Below, one piece after another: positions 59,888 through 64,000 of a DNA stretch of 64,000 nt (position 1 is the first letter of the stretch; every line of letters begins with the position of its first letter). A program made the position numbers and the translations under genes. Source of the DNA: Phycisphaerales bacterium. Its GTDB lineage: Bacteria > Planctomycetota > Phycisphaerae > UBA1845. Under the pieces are notes generated by a model. That model did no database searches. It worked only from the letters and a program-made list of their open reading frames with translations, and had not been told where the DNA came from. The stretch is taken from assembly GCA_020639095.1 (NCBI GenBank), contig JACKHH010000004.1, positions 1-64,000 of the forward strand, written 5' to 3'.

Positions 59888-61417
59888 CTACAACTGCCGG
59901 TCCAACCGCCGGTAGTGTACGGCTTCGCTGACGTGGTCGGCTACGATGTCCGGGGATTCGGCGAGGTCGGCGATGGTTCGCGCTACGCGGAGCACCTTAT
60001 CGTGCGCGCGGGCGCTTAAGCCGAGTTCGGTCATGGCTTGGCGCAGCACCATCTCACCCGCATCGTCGAGCTTGCAGTGCTTGCGCATTTGGCGATTGCC
60101 CATGCGCGCGTTTATCGTTGTGCCGTTGTCCGCGTAGCGTTCGTGTTGTCGTCTGCGGGCTGCCACCACCTGTTCGCGCATCTCGGCTGAGTCCGTGCCT
60201 TCGCGTTCGCCGCGCAGTTCGGCGAACGGAACCGCGGGCACTTCGATATGAATATCGATGCGATCGATCAGCGGCCCGCTGATCCGCGCGAGATACTTGT
60301 CGATTTGCGGCGGACTGCATTTGCACGGTTTGCGCGGGTCGGTGAAGTAACCGCACGGACACGGATTCATCGCAGCCACGAGCATGAACGACGCCGGAAA
60401 CGAAACCGTCGTGTGCGCCCGCGCGATGGTTACACGTCCATCTTCCAACGGCTGGCGGAGTGCTTCGAGCGCTTGCCGCGCGAACTCGGGAAACTCATCG
60501 AGAAACAACACGCCGTGATGCGCCAGCGACACCTCGCCCGCTTGCGGCACCGTCCCCCCGCCGACGAGCGCCGGCGTGCTCGCGGAATGATGCGGATGAC
60601 GCACAGGCCGAGTCGCCAGCAGCGAGGTACCCGCAGCCAGTTCGCCCGCAACCGAATGTATCCGCGTCGTCTCCAGCGACTCTGCGAGCGAGAGCGGCGG
60701 CAACACCGTCGGCAGCCGCTTCGCCAACATGGTTTTTCCCGATCCCGGCGGACCGATCAAGAGCAGATTGTGCCCACCAGCCGCCGCGATGGTCAGCGCC
60801 CGCTTCGCATGCTCCTGACCGCGCACGTCGGAGAAGTCCACGTCGTAACGCGAACGGTCCGCAAACATCGAATCGAGATCCGTCACGACCGGATCGAGCG
60901 GAAGTGAACCCGCGAGAAACCCAACGGCCTCGGTCAGCGACGTCACCGGAATAACGTCAATCCCCTCGACCACGGAGGCTTCGCGCGCGTTCTCCGCCGG
61001 CAGCACGATACCGCGCAGCCCGCGTTCCTTCGCCAGCATCGCCGCCGACAGCGCGCCGCGAATCGGCCTGACGCGACCATCAAGCGCCAGCTCACCCGCA
61101 GCCATGTATTCATCAATGAATTGCGGTGCGACCTGCCCTTCGGCGAAGACGATACCCAGCGCCGTCGGCAAATCGAAGATGGGCCCTTCTTTGCGAATGT
61201 CAGCCGGCGCGAGGTTGATCACCGTGCGGTAGCGCGGAAACTCGTACCCGCAGTTCTGCATCGCGCTGCGCACGCGTTCGATGCTTTCCTTCACCGCGGC
61301 ATCAGGCAAACCGACAATCGTCGCACCGGCAAAACCCTGACCCGAGACGTCGACCTCCACCTCGATGGGGACGGCATCGATACCAAGAAACGCCACACTC
61401 TGGAGCCGGGCGATCAT
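59888..61417 (-). CDS. YifB/ComM-family Mg-chelatase-like AAA ATPase
   Basis: A 509-residue ATPase of the YifB/ComM family; ComM is a branch-migration helicase used in natural transformation. The N-terminal ChlI-like domain (to about residue 180) begins VEVDVSGQGFAGATIVGLPD. Walker A is GPPGSGKTMLAKRLP, Walker B GVLFLDEFPEF, and the insert between CPCGYFTDPRKPC Cys residues is typical of the family. Length is standard. It is convergent with the PEP-CTERM gene. Confidence 0.94.
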   Translation of the reverse strand: MIARLQSVAFLGIDAVPIEVEVDVSGQGFAGATIVGLPDAAVKESIERVRSAMQNCGYEFPRYRTVINLAPADIRKEGPIFDLPTALGIVFAEGQVAPQFIDEYMAAGELALDGRVRPIRGALSAAMLAKERGLRGIVLPAENAREASVVEGIDVIPVTSLTEAVGFLAGSLPLDPVVTDLDSMFADRSRYDVDFSDVRGQEHAKRALTIAAAGGHNLLLIGPPGSGKTMLAKRLPTVLPPLSLAESLETTRIHSVAGELAAGTSLLATRPVRHPHHSASTPALVGGGTVPQAGEVSLAHHGVLFLDEFPEFARQALEALRQPLEDGRVTIARAHTTVSFPASFMLVAAMNPCPCGYFTDPRKPCKCSPPQIDKYLARISGPLIDRIDIHIEVPAVPFAELRGEREGTDSAEMREQVVAARRRQHERYADNGTTINARMGNRQMRKHCKLDDAGEMVLRQAMTELGLSARAHDKVLRVARTIADLAESPDIVADHVSEAVHYRRLDRQL

Positions 61418-61541
61418 GGCGGTATCGTACCGGAACCCCCGCCGCCCACCAACTCAGCCCCGCCCGTAGCTCGCGGACATCGTCACGCCAAGCCTCTCGC
61501 GCGGACAGATGACGGATATTCCCCATCTTCTCCGCCAGCCC

Positions 61542-64000
61542 CTAATCGTCAGGACACGACAATAGCGACTCGTAAAGCGGGTTCGTATCGAACTTGAGCG
61601 GTGCGACGTAGCGGTTTGAGCTTTCCGTCACCGCGACGAAGTACCCTTTCCACGCCTGGATCTCGTTGTGTACCTCACCGTCGATGGTCAGCCCGCCCAG
61701 CCTCGGGCAGGTGCAATCGGGCTCGTCGATCGGGCACCCCGGCCAGTCGCTGGCGATCGTGAACTGGAAGGTATGCGTGACCGGCCCACTGTCCGCGCCC
61801 TCGGGGAGGAAGAAGAACTTCGCGCCTGATGCCACGCAGAACATCTGCACTTCCGGCGTCTCACTCGAACCCGCCTGCCAGCGCACCGATTCCCAATCCG
61901 TGAGATTCGTCGCCCGCTCACCGTCCACGAAAATCGGAATGCTGCCCGCCGAATCGCACTGGCAACCCAGGTTACAGCGCGGGCAAGCGGCTGACATGAA
62001 GGCTTCGATCTGCGTCGCGTTCGACCGCCCAGTATCCGCTGACGGGAAGTTGTATGTCACTTCCACGAACACGTCCTGACCGCCCGAGATCACATTTGAA
62101 GAAACCCGAACCTGCATCTCCTCGCCATAGCTGTAACCACCATCAACATAGTCCGGACAAGGATTGTCCTCGTTGACGTCGCCGCGAATCTGCACGCTTG
62201 CGGCTCCCAACAACGTACCGTTCGCATCGACAACGCGCACAGTCACGGTATCGATGATGCCCTCGCCAACCGATGCAGGTTCCGCGGCATAGGTGACCGA
62301 TGATTCCGACGTCGTGAGCGGGTCCGCGTCGCCGTCGAGCAACGATTGGAACACCGCGATCCCGCTCGACGAACTCCATTCGTACGTGAGCGGTTCTGCC
62401 GGGCTGCCGGCTACCGTTGCGGTCAATTCAACGAAGGGGAAATCCTCCGACACGCGTCCCGGCGACGGCGTGAGTTTCACCGCGCCAACCTCCGCCGACC
62501 AGATGGCCACATCGTCCGCGCTCTCCAGATTGCGGAGCACGTGCCCGACGTCGTCATTGGCAAACACGCCCGCGATGGCCGCCCGCACGCTCGACGCACG
62601 CGCGAGGCGCCCCATGTGCGCGCTGATCTTGGCTGCGTCGAGATTCTGACCAATCTCCTCGCCATAGGCGGCAATCAGGACAGCCGTCAGGTCATCGCGA
62701 AACGCGCGATTGCTCGCCCAGCGTTCCAAGACAACCTTGACCGCGTCGAGGTATCCGTCGTGCGTGTGCAGGGACACGCCCGCGCCGTCGAGAATCGGCT
62801 CGATCAACTGACGCATCGTGCGCACGACGGGCGGCTGATCGCCAAAACGAATGCCGGTGTTCACGCCCACACCCAAAGGCTCCGCGAGTGGCATCAGGAA
62901 CTTGAGCAGGAACGTGTTGATCCGCTGTTCGATGAGCAGGTCTTTCCACTCCGAACGAATGGCTGCGTAGCGCGAGCGATCGAGCAGGTCCGATTCGCTG
63001 CCGTCAAACGACGGGCCGAGCACCACCAGATCGTAGTAGGTCCGCGTCGCACCCTCGCGCACGGGGACTTCGATCGGACCGGTTTCGGTCGGCTTCCAAA
63101 GTGACGATATGCTGGTGCTGAACAGCGTGCTGAGGCCCGGACTGCTGATGGTCAGGGTTTCTCCGCCAGGCAGTTCGATCGGCTCACCCACCTGTTCAAC
63201 CACCGGCAGGTCAACGTGCTCACCGCTCGCGTCGTCGTACCCGGTTTGCACGCGATACAACGTCGCGGCCCGGCGGTAGCTGTTGCGCGCGGTGAGTTGC
63301 GGCGCCGACGAGTCGAGCAGAAACGTGATTCCCGACTGCGGGGTACCCGGACTGAGGATGAGAAACGGATCACCGGCTGCGATGATGCGCGTGCGCGGTT
63401 CGCGGATTTTCCCAAAGGAACTTTGGAACGCCTCGCGCGAGATCATCGCAGCCACCACGGACTCAACTTTTTCGTTGATCGTGTCGCTGCCGCGTGATAT
63501 GACCAGCGGATCGCGGCGCATCTCCTGCTCGATGAGTTCGGTGAGTTCGTCGCACTCGGAGAGTCTGCTGATGTCCGAGAGAATTCCGTAGAGGTCATCG
63601 GCTGGAAGCATCCAACCGCCCATGCCAAAGTAGATCAGCGCAATGGCGGTGCTCTTCGCGCTCAGTTCCTCGTCGACCGACGAGTTCATCATGCCGCAGA
63701 GCACGACATTGTCGTTGGCGTCAACGACGGACACCAGCGAAGGCCAAATGGAATAGGTATAGGTGTAGTAAGAACCGCTGGGGTTCACCGGCTGTTCTTC
63801 TGCACCAGAGACGACGCGCAAATTCGCAAGCGAAAGATTCACGCCACTCGGCAGCGTGACGTCCCCGGAGCCAAATCGCGGGAAGTCGATCTCCGCGTCG
63901 CCGGCATCTTCCCCGGGCCCGGTGATTTCGCTGACGTCGATATCGCCACCGGGAGGGCCCGAGTCAATCGGCCCGCCGTTGTCCAATCCCCCATTGTCCG
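61542..64000 (-). CDS. Large secreted or surface protein, 5' end outside window
   Basis: At least 819 codons to the stop at 61542, open through the right edge. The visible N-terminal part is Gly/Asp/Pro-rich, with DNGG repeated at the edge (GLDNGGPIDSGPPGGDID), a likely linker after a signal peptide that lies beyond the window. The middle has helical segments of unknown fold. Residues about 510-620 counted from the TTG at 63986 form a PKD/Ig-like domain (LTATVAGSPAEPLTYEWSSS). The C-terminus has paired Cys (CPRCNLGCQCDS). I do not recognise a catalytic domain. Confidence 0.75.
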   Translation of the reverse strand, partial: DNGGLDNGGPIDSGPPGGDIDVSEITGPGEDAGDAEIDFPRFGSGDVTLPSGVNLSLANLRVVSGAEEQPVNPSGSYYTYTYSIWPSLVSVVDANDNVVLCGMMNSSVDEELSAKSTAIALIYFGMGGWMLPADDLYGILSDISRLSECDELTELIEQEMRRDPLVISRGSDTINEKVESVVAAMISREAFQSSFGKIREPRTRIIAAGDPFLILSPGTPQSGITFLLDSSAPQLTARNSYRRAATLYRVQTGYDDASGEHVDLPVVEQVGEPIELPGGETLTISSPGLSTLFSTSISSLWKPTETGPIEVPVREGATRTYYDLVVLGPSFDGSESDLLDRSRYAAIRSEWKDLLIEQRINTFLLKFLMPLAEPLGVGVNTGIRFGDQPPVVRTMRQLIEPILDGAGVSLHTHDGYLDAVKVVLERWASNRAFRDDLTAVLIAAYGEEIGQNLDAAKISAHMGRLARASSVRAAIAGVFANDDVGHVLRNLESADDVAIWSAEVGAVKLTPSPGRVSEDFPFVELTATVAGSPAEPLTYEWSSSSGIAVFQSLLDGDADPLTTSESSVTYAAEPASVGEGIIDTVTVRVVDANGTLLGAASVQIRGDVNEDNPCPDYVDGGYSYGEEMQVRVSSNVISGGQDVFVEVTYNFPSADTGRSNATQIEAFMSAACPRCNLGCQCDSAGSIPIFVDGERATNLTDWESVRWQAGSSETPEVQMFCVASGAKFFFLPEGADSGPVTHTFQFTIASDWPGCPIDEPDCTCPRLGGLTIDGEVHNEIQAWKGYFVAVTESSNRYVAPLKFDTNPLYESLLSCPDD

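Overview
The window is high-GC bacterial DNA that reads like a Planctomycetota chromosome, probably near the Phycisphaerae. Three secreted proteins carry PEP-CTERM tails, four carry dockerin-like EF-hand pairs, and several membrane proteins carry the CGYDL zinc ribbon. Palindromic repeats are scattered between genes. TGA is an ordinary stop for many genes here, so the genetic code is not reassigned.

The most interesting result is two genes with an in-frame TGA exactly where a redox cysteine is expected. Each TGA is followed, at the right distance, by a hairpin with G residues leading its apical loop, as in a bacterial SECIS. One gene (9947-10504, minus) is a peroxiredoxin-like protein with a UxxC motif. 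The other (22690-24048, minus) is a DUF1573-like secreted protein; its neighbour (24208-25431) is a full-length paralogue with TGC at the same codon. I read both as selenoproteins. The second may be an undescribed selenoprotein family.

Layout: 1-4.8 kb holds a propeller lipoprotein and miaB-clpS. 4.9-9.8 kb holds a dockerin metalloprotease, a MobA-like/xdhC pair and a nucleoside salvage pair (tdk, nupC). 9.9-16 kb holds the first selenoprotein, a YihY/BrkB membrane protein, a zinc-ribbon protein and secreted proteins. 16.2-22.6 kb holds tRNA-Phe, a ThiF/MoeB-like E1 with a class V aminotransferase (cysteine desulfurase/selenocysteine lyase type), a 55-residue secreted protein, cysK and two tandem EEP-family membrane proteins. 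22.7-25.4 kb holds the Sec/Cys DUF1573 pair.

25.7-31.1 kb is partly accessory: a PilT ATPase, a short tyrosine recombinase behind a palindromic promoter, an acyl-carrier-like protein, an 833-bp IS5-family element that has clipped a lipoprotein gene, and a Sir2 deacylase invaded by a repeat. 31.2-35.7 kb is an efflux set (TolC-like protein, HlyD/MacA-like adaptor, MacB/LolD-type ATPase) without a permease. 36.6-39.4 kb is a retropepsin-like protease, RimK ligase and AstE/AspA-like hydrolase operon. 39.5-44.2 kb holds an SDR enzyme ending in an 8-bp tandem array, then pheS-pheT. 44.2-64 kb is mostly secreted or envelope proteins: an esterase lipoprotein with a PKD domain, a beta-helix protein, a matrixin-like protease, an HGSNAT-like acyltransferase, an alpha/beta hydrolase, a YidE/AspT-type transporter, two PEP-CTERM proteins, a YifB/ComM ATPase and a large protein running off the right edge.
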